A stretch of DNA of 64,000 nucleotides, taken from positions 620,001 through 684,000 of the forward strand of contig NZ_CAKASL010000002.1 in NCBI RefSeq assembly GCF_916858655.1, written 5' to 3'. A program made the translations under genes and the position numbers. Below, piece by piece: positions 8,083 to 16,321 of the stretch. Source of the stretch: Aeromicrobium sp. Leaf350. Its GTDB lineage: Bacteria > Actinomycetota > Actinomycetes > Propionibacteriales > Nocardioidaceae. The first letter of the stretch is position 1. Each line of letters begins with the position of its first letter. The notes below the pieces were generated by a model. The model was not told the DNA's origin and searched no databases. It was given only the letters and a program-made list of their open reading frames with translations.

Positions 8083-8855
8083 CCCAACGGCGGTGGCTGG
8101 TGGCCGCCGCGGCGTCGGTGCTGCTCGTCGCTGGCGGGTGTGGCTCCGGCGAGGACGGAGCGAACGAGGGCGGGCCCACCGAGGTGGAGCAGGTGACGCT
8201 GACGGTGCACGCCGCCGCCTCGCTGAAGGGGACGTTCACCGAGATCGTCGAGGAGTTCGAGTCCGAGCACGAGGCCGTGACCGTGACGCTCAACGTCGGC
8301 GGCTCCTCCGACCTGGTCGCGCAGATCCAGTCCGGCGTGCCGGCCGACGTGTTCGCCTCGGCCGACGTCAAGAACATGGACAAGCTCGGCGACCTGGCGG
8401 TCGGTCCCGAGGACTTCGCGACGAACACCCTCGAGATCGTCGTGCCGCGGGGAAACCCGGCAGACATCTCCTCCTTCGACGACCTGGCCGGCGACGACGT
8501 GAAGCTCGTGACCTGTGCGGTCGAGGTGCCGTGCGGGAGCGCGACGGCCGCCGTGGCCGAGGAGGCGGGTGTCGAGCTGTCGCCCGTCAGCCAGGAGCAG
8601 TCCGTCACGGACGTGCTCGGGAAGGTCGCGTCCGGTGAGGCCGACGCGGGTCTGGTCTACGTGACCGACGTCAAGGCCGCGAGCGACGCGGTCGAGGGCA
8701 TCACGTTCCGCGAGTCGGACTCCGTCGTGAACACGTACCCGATCTCCGTCGTCGAGGGCTCGGAGCACGCCGACCTCGCCCAGGAGTTCATGGAGCTCGT
8801 GCTGGCGACGTTCGGCCAGCAGGTCCTGGCGGACGCCGGCTTCGGGAAGCCGTGA
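8079..8855 (+). CDS. modA: Molybdate ABC transporter substrate-binding lipoprotein
   Basis: The 258-residue protein has a lipoprotein signal ending V-A-G-G-C (Cys 21) and an acidic linker. A type-II periplasmic-binding fold follows, starting [10 protein letters not shown], a hallmark of ModA; the later G-S-S-D-L and [12 protein letters not shown] segments are also characteristic. It captures molybdate (or tungstate) outside the membrane for ModBC. It overlaps the regulator stop by four bases and its own stop overlaps modB by four bases. Length is normal for the family. Confidence 0.92.
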   Translation: MTQRRWLVAAAASVLLVAGGCGSGEDGANEGGPTEVEQVTLTVHAAASLKGTFTEIVEEFESEHEAVTVTLNVGGSSDLVAQIQSGVPADVFASADVKNMDKLGDLAVGPEDFATNTLEIVVPRGNPADISSFDDLAGDDVKLVTCAVEVPCGSATAAVAEEAGVELSPVSQEQSVTDVLGKVASGEADAGLVYVTDVKAASDAVEGITFRESDSVVNTYPISVVEGSEHADLAQEFMELVLATFGQQVLADAGFGKP

Positions 8856-9640
8856 CGGCGCGCGCGCACGTCGGCCTGCCGCGCTGGCTGTACGTCCCGG
8901 CGCTGCTGGGGATGGTGTTCGTGCTGCTGCCGCTCGTCGCGATGGTGAGCCGGGTCGAGTGGGGCGACTTCGGCTCGCTCGTCTCGTCGCCGTCGGCACG
9001 CGACGCCCTCTGGCTCAGCCTCCGCACGAGCACGACCAGCACCGCCCTGTGCGTGCTGATGGGCGTGCCGATGGCCTTCGTCCTGGCCCGGACGAGCTTT
9101 CCGGGGCAGCCCGTCGTGCGGGCCTTCGTCCTGCTGCCGTTGGTGATACCGCCGGTCGTCAGCGGCATCGCCCTGCTCTACACGTTCGGTCGGCGGGGTC
9201 TGCTCGGCTCGACGCTGGAGGTCCTCGGCATCGAGGTGGCCTTCTCGACCGCGGCCGTCGTCATGGCCCAGACCTTCGTGGCGCTGCCGTTCCTCGTCAT
9301 CTCGCTCGAGGGCGCCCTGCGCACCGCGGGCCAGCGGTACGAGGTCGTCGCGGCGACCCTGGGCGCACCGCCGCGGACGGTGTTCCGTCGGGTGAGCCTG
9401 CCGCTGGTGCTGCCGGGGCTCCTGAGCGGCACGGTGCTGGCCTTCGCCCGCTCCCTGGGCGAGTTCGGCGCCACGATCACGTTCGCCGGGTCGCTCCAGG
9501 GCACCACGACAACGCTGCCGACCCAGATCTACCTCGAGCGGGTGACCGACCCGGATGCGGCCGTCGCGCTCTCGCTGGTCCTGGTCGTGGTCGCGGTCGT
9601 CGTCATCACCGTGGCGCGTCCAGGCCGAGGTGCCGTGTGA
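8852..9640 (+). CDS. modB: Molybdate ABC transporter permease
   Basis: The 262-residue integral membrane protein has about six helices. The cytoplasmic coupling loop reads [11 protein letters not shown] with a following L-P-L-V-L-P, the typical EAA loop of ModB/CysTW-type permeases. It forms the membrane channel for molybdate import together with ModA and ModC. GTG at 8852 overlaps the modA stop, and its TGA overlaps the modC start. The order modA-modB-modC with three four-base overlaps shows a tightly coupled operon. Confidence 0.92.
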   Translation: MTARAHVGLPRWLYVPALLGMVFVLLPLVAMVSRVEWGDFGSLVSSPSARDALWLSLRTSTTSTALCVLMGVPMAFVLARTSFPGQPVVRAFVLLPLVIPPVVSGIALLYTFGRRGLLGSTLEVLGIEVAFSTAAVVMAQTFVALPFLVISLEGALRTAGQRYEVVAATLGAPPRTVFRRVSLPLVLPGLLSGTVLAFARSLGEFGATITFAGSLQGTTTTLPTQIYLERVTDPDAAVALSLVLVVVAVVVITVARPGRGAV

Positions 9641-10701
9641 GCGCCGTGGGTCGCGCGGGCCTGGTCTGCGACGTCGAGGTCGCGACGCGGGACGTCGCGG
9701 CACGGATCGAGGTCGCCCCCGGTGAGACCGTCGCGCTCCTGGGACCGAACGGCGCCGGGAAGTCGACGGTCCTGGACGTCGTGGCCGGGCTCGTCGCGCC
9801 GAGCCGAGGCGGGGTGACGCTCGGGGGTCGCGACCTGACGGGCGTGCCACCACACCGACGCCGAGTGGCGCTGCTCGCGCAGGAACCCCTGCTCTTCCCG
9901 CACCTGTCGGTGCTCGACAACGTCGCCTTCGGCCCGCGGTCGAGGGGAGCGGGCCGTGCCGCGTCGCGCGACCTCGCACGGACGTGGCTCGTGCGGGTCG
10001 GGATCGAGGACCTGGCCGATCGGCGTCCGGCCCGCCTGAGCGGTGGGCAGGCCCAGCGGGCTGCGCTGGCGCGGGCACTCGCGGCCGAGCCGGAGCTGCT
10101 GCTGCTGGACGAGCCGATGGCGGCCCTGGACGTCGACGTGGCACCGGCGGTGCGCCAGGTCCTGCACGCCGTGCTGGCCGACCGCTCGGTCGTGGTCGTG
10201 ACGCACGACCCGCTCGACGCGCTGCTGCTGGCGGATCGGGTCGCGGTGCTCGAGCAGGGCCGGGTCGTGGAGTCCGGGTCGACGTCGGAGGTGCTCACCC
10301 GACCGCGCAGCGCGTTCGCCGCCCGTCTCGCCGGTCTCAACCTGGTTCCCGGACGCTGGGACGGGCTCGCCGTCACCCATGCCGACGCGACCGTCACCGG
10401 GCTGCCGGTCGAGCGCTCGCCCGACGCCGGGGCCGACGTCGTGGCCGTCTTCTCGCCGTCGGCGGTGGCGGTGCACGCGGAGGCTCCGACCGGGAGTCCG
10501 CGGAACTCCCTCGCGGCCCTGGTCACCGACGTGGAGCCGCTCGGCGACCGCGTGCGGGTGCGGACGCGGGTCGGTGACTTGCCGATCTCCGCCGAGGTCA
10601 CGCCCGCTGCCGTCGTCGAGCTCGGCCTCGTGCCCGGGTCCCGGGTGCATCTCGCCGTGAAGGCCGTGGAGGTGCGGGTGCACGCGGCTCGCCGGACCTG
10701 A
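9637..10701 (+). CDS. modC: Molybdate ABC transporter ATP-binding protein
   Basis: The 354-residue ATPase has Walker [10 protein letters not shown] near residues 36-44, ABC signature L-S-G-G-Q, Walker B L-L-L-L-D-E-P and a switch histidine in V-V-T-H-D. The last ~90 residues form a TOBE-like oxyanion-binding domain, normal for ModC. It powers molybdate uptake. The GTG start at 9637 is chosen because it gives a GTGA overlap with modB. A leaderless promoter at 10723 shows the next genes can also be transcribed separately. Confidence 0.92.
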   Translation: MSAVGRAGLVCDVEVATRDVAARIEVAPGETVALLGPNGAGKSTVLDVVAGLVAPSRGGVTLGGRDLTGVPPHRRRVALLAQEPLLFPHLSVLDNVAFGPRSRGAGRAASRDLARTWLVRVGIEDLADRRPARLSGGQAQRAALARALAAEPELLLLDEPMAALDVDVAPAVRQVLHAVLADRSVVVVTHDPLDALLLADRVAVLEQGRVVESGSTSEVLTRPRSAFAARLAGLNLVPGRWDGLAVTHADATVTGLPVERSPDAGADVVAVFSPSAVAVHAEAPTGSPRNSLAALVTDVEPLGDRVRVRTRVGDLPISAEVTPAAVVELGLVPGSRVHLAVKAVEVRVHAARRT

Positions 10702-10722
10702 CCGGCTCGTCGCCCTGTCTGG

Positions 10723-10728
10723 GACACT
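10723..10728 (+). promoter_or_regulatory. Possible -10 box of leaderless moaCD promoter
   Basis: GACACT is followed by six bases and the moaC ATG at 10735. The first base deviates from TANNNT, so it is weaker than the other examples in the window. Confidence 0.3.
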
Positions 10729-10734
10729 GCAGGC

Positions 10735-11214
10735 ATGGACTTCCCGCACCTGGACGACGCCGGTCGCGCGCGGATGGTCGACGTGACGGCCAAGGTGCCG
10801 ACCGTGCGTTCGGCCACGGCCAGGGGCACGGTCCGGTGCTCTCCCGACGTCGTGGAGCAGCTGCGGTCGGGCTCGGTGCCGAAGGGAGACGTGCTGGCCG
10901 TCGCGCGCATCGCCGGCATCCAGGCCGCGAAGTCGACGCCCACGCTCCTGCCGCTGGCACACGTCATCGGCGTCCATGGCGCGACGGTCGACCTCACCGT
11001 GACCGCCGACGGCGTCGAGATCGAGGCCACCGTGCGCACGGCGGACCGCACGGGTGTCGAGATGGAGGCACTGACCTCGGTCTCCGTCGCCGGGCTCGCC
11101 GTGATCGACATGGTCAAGGGTCTGGACCGCACGGCGAGCCTGACGGACGTCCGGATCGTCGCGAAGGCCGGCGGACGCTCCGGCGACTGGCGCCGGCCGG
11201 GGGAGCCCGCGTGA
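10735..11214 (+). CDS. moaC: Cyclic pyranopterin monophosphate synthase
   Basis: The 159-residue protein matches MoaC throughout: an early M-V-D-V-T-A-K, K-G-D-V-L-A-V-A-R-I-A-G-I-Q-A-A-K, the L-P-L-A-H segment, and the conserved G-V-E-M-E-A-L and M-V-K-G-L-D motifs. It converts the MoaA product into cyclic pyranopterin monophosphate, the first stable molybdenum cofactor precursor. The catalytic Lys and Asp of M-V-K-G-L-D are present. It overlaps moaD by four bases. Confidence 0.95.
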   Translation: MDFPHLDDAGRARMVDVTAKVPTVRSATARGTVRCSPDVVEQLRSGSVPKGDVLAVARIAGIQAAKSTPTLLPLAHVIGVHGATVDLTVTADGVEIEATVRTADRTGVEMEALTSVSVAGLAVIDMVKGLDRTASLTDVRIVAKAGGRSGDWRRPGEPA

Positions 11215-11444
11215 TCGAGGTCAGGTACTTCGCCGCAGCGCGGGAGGCCGCCGGTGTGGCGTCCGAGACGCGGGACGAGCCGACCGTCGGTGCCCTCCGG
11301 GCCGCCCTCGTCCGCGACCACCCGGCCCTCGGGCCGATCCTGGGCCACTGCGCGCTGCTCGTCGACGGTGCGCGTCAGCGCGACGACCACCGGCTCGACG
11401 AGGCTCAGCTGGCCGACGTGCTGCCGCCGTTCGCCGGCGGCTGA
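11211..11444 (+). CDS. moaD: Molybdopterin synthase sulfur carrier subunit
   Basis: The 77-residue ubiquitin-fold protein ends in the required Gly-Gly, where the thiocarboxylate is formed. It begins I-E-V-R-Y-F-A-A-A-R-E-A-A-G, typical of MoaD. It donates sulfur to precursor Z in the MoaD-MoaE complex. GTG at 11211 overlaps the moaC stop. The last 40 bases overlap the 3' end of moaE on the other strand, so the two synthase subunits are encoded tail to tail. Confidence 0.92.
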   Translation: MIEVRYFAAAREAAGVASETRDEPTVGALRAALVRDHPALGPILGHCALLVDGARQRDDHRLDEAQLADVLPPFAGG

Positions 11445-11878
11445 ACGTCGCCGATCCCGGTCCACGTGCCGTGGCCGTCGGTGGTGACCTGGCGCTTCCA
11501 GATCGGGAGGTCGGTCTTGACCGCCTCGATGACCTCACGGCACACGGTGAACGCCAGGTCGCGGTGTGCGGAGGCGACCGCGACGACGACCGCGAGGTCG
11601 CCGACGGACAGGTCCCCGACGCGGTGGGAGACGGCCACGCGGACCGGGTGCGTCCCGGCGACCCGTGCGGCGATGGCCCGCAGCGTCGCACCGGCGTCGG
11701 GGTGCGCCTCGTACTCCAGCCGGGCGACGGTGCCGCTGGCCTCGGGGTCGTGGTCGCGCACCTGACCGATGAAGGTCGCCACCGCGCCGGCCCCCGGATC
11801 GCCCACGAGTGCGAGGTGGTGGGCGACGTCGAGAGGAGCGTCCGAGACGGACGTCATCAGCACCCCGGTCTGCATCAC
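11405..11878 (-). CDS. moaE: Molybdopterin synthase catalytic subunit
   Basis: The 157-residue protein carries the MoaE pattern: G-A-V-A-T-F-I-G-Q-V-R, L-E-Y-E-A-H, H-R-V-G-D-L-S-V-G-D and P-I-W-K-R-Q with the catalytic lysine. It converts precursor Z to molybdopterin with MoaD. An alternative ATG lies seven codons downstream at 11857, which may be the true start. It is the last gene of the moaA-moeA-mog-moaE transcript and overlaps moaD by 40 bases. Confidence 0.93.
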   Translation of the reverse strand: MMQTGVLMTSVSDAPLDVAHHLALVGDPGAGAVATFIGQVRDHDPEASGTVARLEYEAHPDAGATLRAIAARVAGTHPVRVAVSHRVGDLSVGDLAVVVAVASAHRDLAFTVCREVIEAVKTDLPIWKRQVTTDGHGTWTGIGDVQPPANGGSTSAS

Positions 11879-11891
11879 TGGTCCGCCTGCA

Positions 11892-12392
11892 TCAGTGGTC
11901 GCCGCCGTCGAGCTGGGAGACGACGTGGGACGCGACCGACAGCAGGACGGGCATCGCCGACCTCACGGCCGCGGTGGAACCGGGCAGGTTGACCACGAGC
12001 GCCGAGGACCCGCCGGGCCCGTCGACCACGCCGGCGAGACCGCGCGAGAGCATGCCACCCGGGGTCTCGAGGGTGGCCAGGCGGCGGATCTCCTCCACGA
12101 TGCCCGGAACGAGCCGGGTCAGCACCCGTGCCGTGCCCTCCGGCGTCGCGTCACGGGGCCCGACGCCGGTGCCGCCGGTGGTCACGACGAGCCGGGCGCC
12201 GGACGCGATCGCGTCGCGGAGCGCGTGCTCGACCTGCTCGGCCCCGTCGGGCACGACGACGGCCGCGGCGCAGTCGAACCCCGCGGCGACGACGGCCTCG
12301 ACCGCCAGAGGGCCGCTGCGGTCGTCGGCGGTGCCGGCGGACGCGCGGTCGGAGACCGTGATGACCGCGGCTCGAGGGGCGGGCTGCGTCAT
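11892..12392 (-). CDS. mog: Molybdopterin adenylyltransferase (MoaB/Mog family)
   Basis: The 166-residue protein has the family signature T-T-G-G-T-G-V-G-P-R-D at 71-81 and an early A-V-I-T-V-S-D-R. It adenylates molybdopterin before metal insertion. ATG at 12392 overlaps the moeA stop by four bases. Length and motifs are normal. MogA and MoaB names are used interchangeably for actinobacterial proteins, so only the reaction is assigned. Confidence 0.9.
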   Translation of the reverse strand: MTQPAPRAAVITVSDRASAGTADDRSGPLAVEAVVAAGFDCAAAVVVPDGAEQVEHALRDAIASGARLVVTTGGTGVGPRDATPEGTARVLTRLVPGIVEEIRRLATLETPGGMLSRGLAGVVDGPGGSSALVVNLPGSTAAVRSAMPVLLSVASHVVSQLDGGDH

Positions 12393-13627
12393 GTCACCAG
12401 CATGACATCGACGACGTCGCCCACGCGGACCTCGGTCGTCGCCGCGGGAACCACGGCATACCCGTCGGCGTGCGCCAGGGACGCGACGAGGTGCGAGCCG
12501 GAGTGGCCCGACGACGTGGGTCGCACGCTCCAGGAGGCCGGGTCGGACGTGTCGAGCACGACCGGGACGTACTGGCGCCTCGCCGGCGGGCAGCGCCACC
12601 CGCCCGAGACCGTGGCCCGCACCATCCGCCGGACGGTCGAGGGGCGACCCTGCATCGCCAGGAGGGCGGGGCGGACGAACACCTCGAACGACACGGCGGC
12701 ACTGACGGGGTTGCCCGGCAGCCCGAACAGCAGCGGACCGTCGGGGGACGCACCGAAGCCCTGCGGCTTGCCGGGCTGCATCGCCACGGCGTCGAACTGC
12801 ATCGCCCCGCTGCCGCCGAGGGCGGACTTCACGGCGTCGTAGGCGCCGGCGCTCACGCCCCCCGTCAGGACCACGACGTCGGCCCCGGCCTCGGTGAGCC
12901 GGCGCACGACCTCGAGCACCGCGGCGTCCTCGTCGACGACGGTGCCCACGTGGACCACCTCGGCACCGGCCTCGCGGCTCAGGCCCGCGACCATCGCCCC
13001 GTTCGACTCCGGCACCTGGCCGCGCCCCAGGGGCGACCCGTCGGTGACGAGCTCGCTGCCGGTCGCCACGACCGCGACCCGTGGCACCCGGGCGACCTCG
13101 GCCCGGGTCACTCCGGCCGCCAGCAGGCCGGAGACCTGGCGGGGCCCGAGCAGGGTGCCGGCCCGCATGACGACGTCGCCGGTCGCGAGGTCCTCGGCCC
13201 GGCGGCGCACGAACACGCCCACGGCGCGAGGCGCGGACTCCACGGTGACGTGCCGAGGCACCTCTGCGGTGAGGCCTTCGGCGGTGTGCTCGAACGGCAC
13301 CACGGTGTCGGCGTCGCTCGGCAGTGCGGAGCCGGTCATGAGCCGGACCGCCTGCCCGGGCAGCAGGGGCGGGTCGAGCTCGGACCCGGCCGGCACGTCG
13401 GCGACGACCGCGAGGACGGCTGGTCGCTCCTCGGTCGCCGAGGCGACGTCGGCGAACCGCACGGCGAAGCCGTCCATGGAGGAGTTCTCGAACGCGGGCA
13501 CGTCATGCACCGCCGCGACGTCCGCGGCCAGCGTGCGACCCGTCGCTTCGCGGACGTCGAGCGTCTCGGCCGGCAGACGCGGGGTCGCGGCCAGGACCCG
13601 CGCGAGGTGCTCCTCGACCTCGATCAC
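12389..13627 (-). CDS. moeA: Molybdopterin molybdenumtransferase
   Basis: The 412-residue protein has MoeA domain order: an N-terminal part with F-E-N-S-S-M-D-G-F-A-V, a central MoCF-biosynthesis domain with T-G-S-E-L and P-E-S-N-G, and V-V-L-T-G-G-V-S-A-G-A-Y-D. A C-terminal beta domain closes it. It inserts molybdate into adenylylated molybdopterin. The GTG start lies one base after the moaA stop. Nothing is missing compared with the family. Confidence 0.93.
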   Translation of the reverse strand: MIEVEEHLARVLAATPRLPAETLDVREATGRTLAADVAAVHDVPAFENSSMDGFAVRFADVASATEERPAVLAVVADVPAGSELDPPLLPGQAVRLMTGSALPSDADTVVPFEHTAEGLTAEVPRHVTVESAPRAVGVFVRRRAEDLATGDVVMRAGTLLGPRQVSGLLAAGVTRAEVARVPRVAVVATGSELVTDGSPLGRGQVPESNGAMVAGLSREAGAEVVHVGTVVDEDAAVLEVVRRLTEAGADVVVLTGGVSAGAYDAVKSALGGSGAMQFDAVAMQPGKPQGFGASPDGPLLFGLPGNPVSAAVSFEVFVRPALLAMQGRPSTVRRMVRATVSGGWRCPPARRQYVPVVLDTSDPASWSVRPTSSGHSGSHLVASLAHADGYAVVPAATTEVRVGDVVDVMLVT

Positions 13628-13628
13628 G

Positions 13629-14678
13629 TCAGCCGCCGATCGCGTTCATGCCGCGGATCGGCTGGAGGAACGTGGGGGAGTCGATCGCGTGCCCGGCCTT
13701 CTTCCCCCGCACCGCCGCGCGCAGCACCGCCTCGATGGCCAGGTCGCCGGACGCCTCGGACGGCGCCGGACCGTCCGCGCGCAGCGCGGGCATCAGGTCG
13801 AGCTCCTCGGTGGCGAACAGGCAGCTGCGGAGCTGGCCGTCCGCGGTCATCCGCAACCGGTTGCACGAACCGCAGAACGGGGCCGAGACGGAGGCGATGA
13901 CCCCGACGGCGTGCGGCCCGCCGTCGAGCCACCACCGCTCGGCCGGCTCCGCCCCGCGACCCGGGACGGGGGTCAGGTCCCACCGCCGGCTCAGGGCCTC
14001 GAGGATCTCCTCGCGGGTCAGCATCGAGTCGCGGTCCCAGACGTGCCCGGCATCGAGCGGCATCTGCTCGATGAAGCGCATCTGCGCGCCGACCGACGTG
14101 GCCAGCTCGACCAGGTCGACGATCTCGTCGTCGTTGACGCACCGCATCGCGACCGCGTTGAGCTTCAGGGGGCGGCCGGACGCCGCGGCCGCATGGATGC
14201 CCTCGAGCACGTCGGCGAGCCGGTCGCGCTTGGTGAGCTCGAGGAAGCGTTCGCGCCGCAGGGTGTCGATGCTGATGTTCACGCGGGACAGACCCGCGGC
14301 CCAGAGCTCGTCGAGGCGGGCCGGCAGTCCGATCCCGTTCGTCGTGAGGGTGACCTCGAGCGGCTGCCCACCGGAGCGCAGGGCCGACAACCGCTGCACG
14401 ACGTCGACCAGGTCGCGGCGCAGCAGGGGTTCACCGCCCGTGAGCCGGATCGACGTGACTCCGAGCCCGGCCGCGACGGCCGCGACGCGCTCGATCTCGT
14501 CGGGCGTCATGAGGCTCGACCGGGTCAGCCAGGTGTTGCCCTGCTCCGGCATGCAGTACGTGCAGCGCAGGGAGCATCGGTCGGTCAGCGAGATGCGCAG
14601 GTCGGTGTGCACCCGCCCGAAGGAGTCGACGAGCGCAGCACCCCGCGGCGTCGGCGTCGAGTCCTGGAGAGTGGTCAC
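13629..14678 (-). CDS. moaA: GTP 3',8-cyclase, first enzyme of molybdenum cofactor synthesis
   Basis: The 349-residue radical SAM enzyme has the N-terminal cluster motif C-S-L-R-C-T-Y-C (Cys 35, 39, 42). It also has a second, C-terminal cluster motif F-C-G-S-C-N-R plus a later cysteine, and the essential C-terminal Gly-Gly. It converts GTP to 3',8-cyclo-GTP, the substrate of MoaC. GTG at 14678 is chosen because a TAGGCT -10 box ends seven bases upstream, giving a leaderless transcript that continues through moeA, mog and moaE. In many bacteria this operon is preceded by a Moco riboswitch; a leaderless start leaves no room for one here. Confidence 0.95.
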   Translation of the reverse strand: MTTLQDSTPTPRGAALVDSFGRVHTDLRISLTDRCSLRCTYCMPEQGNTWLTRSSLMTPDEIERVAAVAAGLGVTSIRLTGGEPLLRRDLVDVVQRLSALRSGGQPLEVTLTTNGIGLPARLDELWAAGLSRVNISIDTLRRERFLELTKRDRLADVLEGIHAAAASGRPLKLNAVAMRCVNDDEIVDLVELATSVGAQMRFIEQMPLDAGHVWDRDSMLTREEILEALSRRWDLTPVPGRGAEPAERWWLDGGPHAVGVIASVSAPFCGSCNRLRMTADGQLRSCLFATEELDLMPALRADGPAPSEASGDLAIEAVLRAAVRGKKAGHAIDSPTFLQPIRGMNAIGG

Positions 14679-14685
14679 CTGTTCG

Positions 14686-14691
14686 AGCCTA
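14686..14691 (-). promoter_or_regulatory. -10 box of leaderless moaA promoter
   Basis: TAGGCT on the reverse strand is followed by seven bases and the moaA GTG at 14678. Confidence 0.55.
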
Positions 14692-14733
14692 GTCCGGACC
14701 GCGACGCGGGACCGGACGATCAGGCGGGGCTGG

Positions 14734-14913
14734 TCAGGCGGGGCGCGTCCAGATGAAGTGGAACGAGTGGTTCCGCGGGTCGGCGGTCGTGCTGAAGTGC
14801 TGCAACGACCAGCCCTCGTCGGTCCAGAGCTTCATGTGGCGGTCCACGGCCTGGTTGTCGACGCCCTCGTCGAGGGGCAGGATCAAGGTCGAGTGTCGAA
14901 GCCGCTGCGCCAT
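14734..14913 (-). CDS. Small DUF4177-like protein, 59 residues
   Basis: This short gene encodes MAQRLRHSTLILPLDEG and onward to F-H-F-I-W-T-R-P-A before a TGA. The pattern of an early beta strand, a central L-W-T-D-E-G-W-S-L-Q and a final F-H-F-I-W resembles DUF4177-type small proteins, whose role is unknown. Support comes from a TAGGGT -10 box ending exactly six bases before the ATG, the same leaderless layout used by many other genes here. It sits between the moaA promoter and the VanY-like gene. It is too short to be found by size-filtered ORF searches. Confidence 0.65.
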   Translation of the reverse strand: MAQRLRHSTLILPLDEGVDNQAVDRHMKLWTDEGWSLQHFSTTADPRNHSFHFIWTRPA

Positions 14914-14919
14914 GGCAGA

Positions 14920-14925
14920 ACCCTA
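14920..14925 (-). promoter_or_regulatory. -10 box of leaderless promoter for the 59-residue protein
   Basis: TAGGGT on the reverse strand is followed by six bases and ATG at 14913, within the short gap after the VanY-like gene. Confidence 0.5.
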
Positions 14926-14956
14926 GTGGTGAGCCCCTGACGTCGCGAGGACCCGG

Positions 14957-15565
14957 TCACGACGCGTCGGACTGCAGGGGAGGACACGTGCCGCCGGGCT
15001 CGGTCAGCAGCTCGTAGTGCCAGACCTCGTTGGCGTACACCTGGCAGAGGCCGTAGTCCGAGCCGTGGCGCAGGACCCAGAACGCCGCGTCCGTCGGTCC
15101 GACGTCGACGGCGTCGCCCGTCACGTGCCGGGAACGGTCGGGCGTCTGCACGATCCGACGTGCCTCGCGATCGCCGTAGGACGCGATCGCCTCGTCGAGC
15201 AGCTGCTGCTGGTAGGCCGCGCTCCGCCAGGCGCTCGTGATCCGCAGCTCGATGCCGTCCTCCGCCGCGTCGACGGCGGCCCGCTGCACGGCGTCCAGGA
15301 GGTCCGGGTCGAGGCGCGAGACCCCCACGACGTCGGTGTCCGTGGGCGAGACGCCCTCGTCGGGGAGGTCGCCGTCGGCGTCGCCCGAGAGCGACCCTGC
15401 GTGCGGCAGGACCGAGCCGGTCGCGTCGACGCGGAGGGCGAGCAAGCCGGCTGCGGCCACGGCGAGCACGAGCAGCACGAGCAGCACGAGCAGGCCGAGC
15501 GTCGGCCGGCGTCGGCGCACGGTCCGGGCGGGAGCGGGGACGGGGCGTGGTGCGTGGATCGTCAT
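14957..15565 (-). CDS. Membrane-anchored VanY-like D-Ala-D-Ala carboxypeptidase (peptidase M15B)
   Basis: The 202-residue protein has a short basic N-terminus, one hydrophobic anchor at about 22-45 and an extracytoplasmic peptidase domain. Zinc motifs are S-R-H-V-T-G-D-A-V-D (SxHxxGxAxD) and E-V-W-H-Y-E. It is expected to trim D-Ala from peptidoglycan peptides. The ATG at 15565 gives the natural anchor; upstream in-frame sequence is low-complexity read-through. It faces away from the response regulator gene with an 87-base gap between the two starts, which suggests shared control. No vanHAX genes are nearby, so glycopeptide resistance is not implied. Confidence 0.82.
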   Translation of the reverse strand: MTIHAPRPVPAPARTVRRRRPTLGLLVLLVLLVLAVAAAGLLALRVDATGSVLPHAGSLSGDADGDLPDEGVSPTDTDVVGVSRLDPDLLDAVQRAAVDAAEDGIELRITSAWRSAAYQQQLLDEAIASYGDREARRIVQTPDRSRHVTGDAVDVGPTDAAFWVLRHGSDYGLCQVYANEVWHYELLTEPGGTCPPLQSDAS

Positions 15566-15639
15566 GCGCCCAGCACACGGCAGCGCGTGTTGCCGACGCG
15601 TCGCCGAATTTCGATACGCCCACGACAGGTCGCGACTCC

Positions 15640-15645
15640 TAGCAT
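15640..15645 (+). promoter_or_regulatory. -10 box of leaderless response-regulator promoter
   Basis: TAGCAT is followed by seven bases and ATG at 15653. This favours 15653 over the ATG at 15644, which lies inside the box region. Confidence 0.5.
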
Positions 15646-15652
15646 GGCGGGC

Positions 15653-16321
15653 ATGCGTGTCTTGGTGGTCGAGGACGAGCCGTACCTCGCCGACGCGATC
15701 CGCACCGTGCTGCGTCGTGAGTCGATCGCGGCCGACGTCACCGACAACGGCGCGTCCGCCCTGGACCTGCTGGCCGTCAACACCTACGACGCGCTGGTCC
15801 TCGACCGCGACGTGCCCCAGGTCCACGGCGACGACGTCGCGCGCGAGGTCGTCGGGTCCGGTGCCGGGACGCGAATCATCATGGTCACGGCGGCCGACCG
15901 GCTCGACGACAAGCAGACGGGGTTCGAGCTCGGGGTCGACGACTACCTGACGAAGCCGTTCGAGCTGCGGGAGCTGGTGCTGCGCCTGCGGGCCCTCGCC
16001 CGACGACCGGCCGAGGCGACGCCCCCGGTGATGGAGGCGGCTGGCGTGCGCCTCGACCCGTTCCGCCGTGAGGTCTACCGCGACGGGCGCTACGTCGCGG
16101 TGACCCGCAAGCAGTTCGCCGTGCTCGAGGTGCTCATGAGCTCGGGCGGCGGCGTCGTCAGTGCCGAGGCCCTGCTCGAGCGCGCCTGGGACGAGAACGC
16201 GGACCCGTTCACCAACGCGGTGCGCATCACCATCTCGACCCTGCGCAAGCGCCTGGGCGAGCCCGGCGTGATCCAGACCGTGCCGGGTGTGGGCTACCGC
16301 TTCGGGGAGGGCGACGCGTGA
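15653..16321 (+). CDS. OmpR-family response regulator
   Basis: The 222-residue protein has a receiver domain (V-V-E-D-E at 5-9, phospho-acceptor Asp likely at 51 in L-V-L-D, and conserved K in Y-L-T-K-P-F). A C-terminal winged-helix DNA-binding domain ends in V-P-G-V-G-Y-R-F. It is the transcription factor of a two-component system with the histidine kinase whose start overlaps its stop (GTGA). Neighbouring VanY-like and D-amino acid genes suggest it responds to cell-wall signals, but no binding site can be proved. Confidence 0.88.
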   Translation: MRVLVVEDEPYLADAIRTVLRRESIAADVTDNGASALDLLAVNTYDALVLDRDVPQVHGDDVAREVVGSGAGTRIIMVTAADRLDDKQTGFELGVDDYLTKPFELRELVLRLRALARRPAEATPPVMEAAGVRLDPFRREVYRDGRYVAVTRKQFAVLEVLMSSGGGVVSAEALLERAWDENADPFTNAVRITISTLRKRLGEPGVIQTVPGVGYRFGEGDA

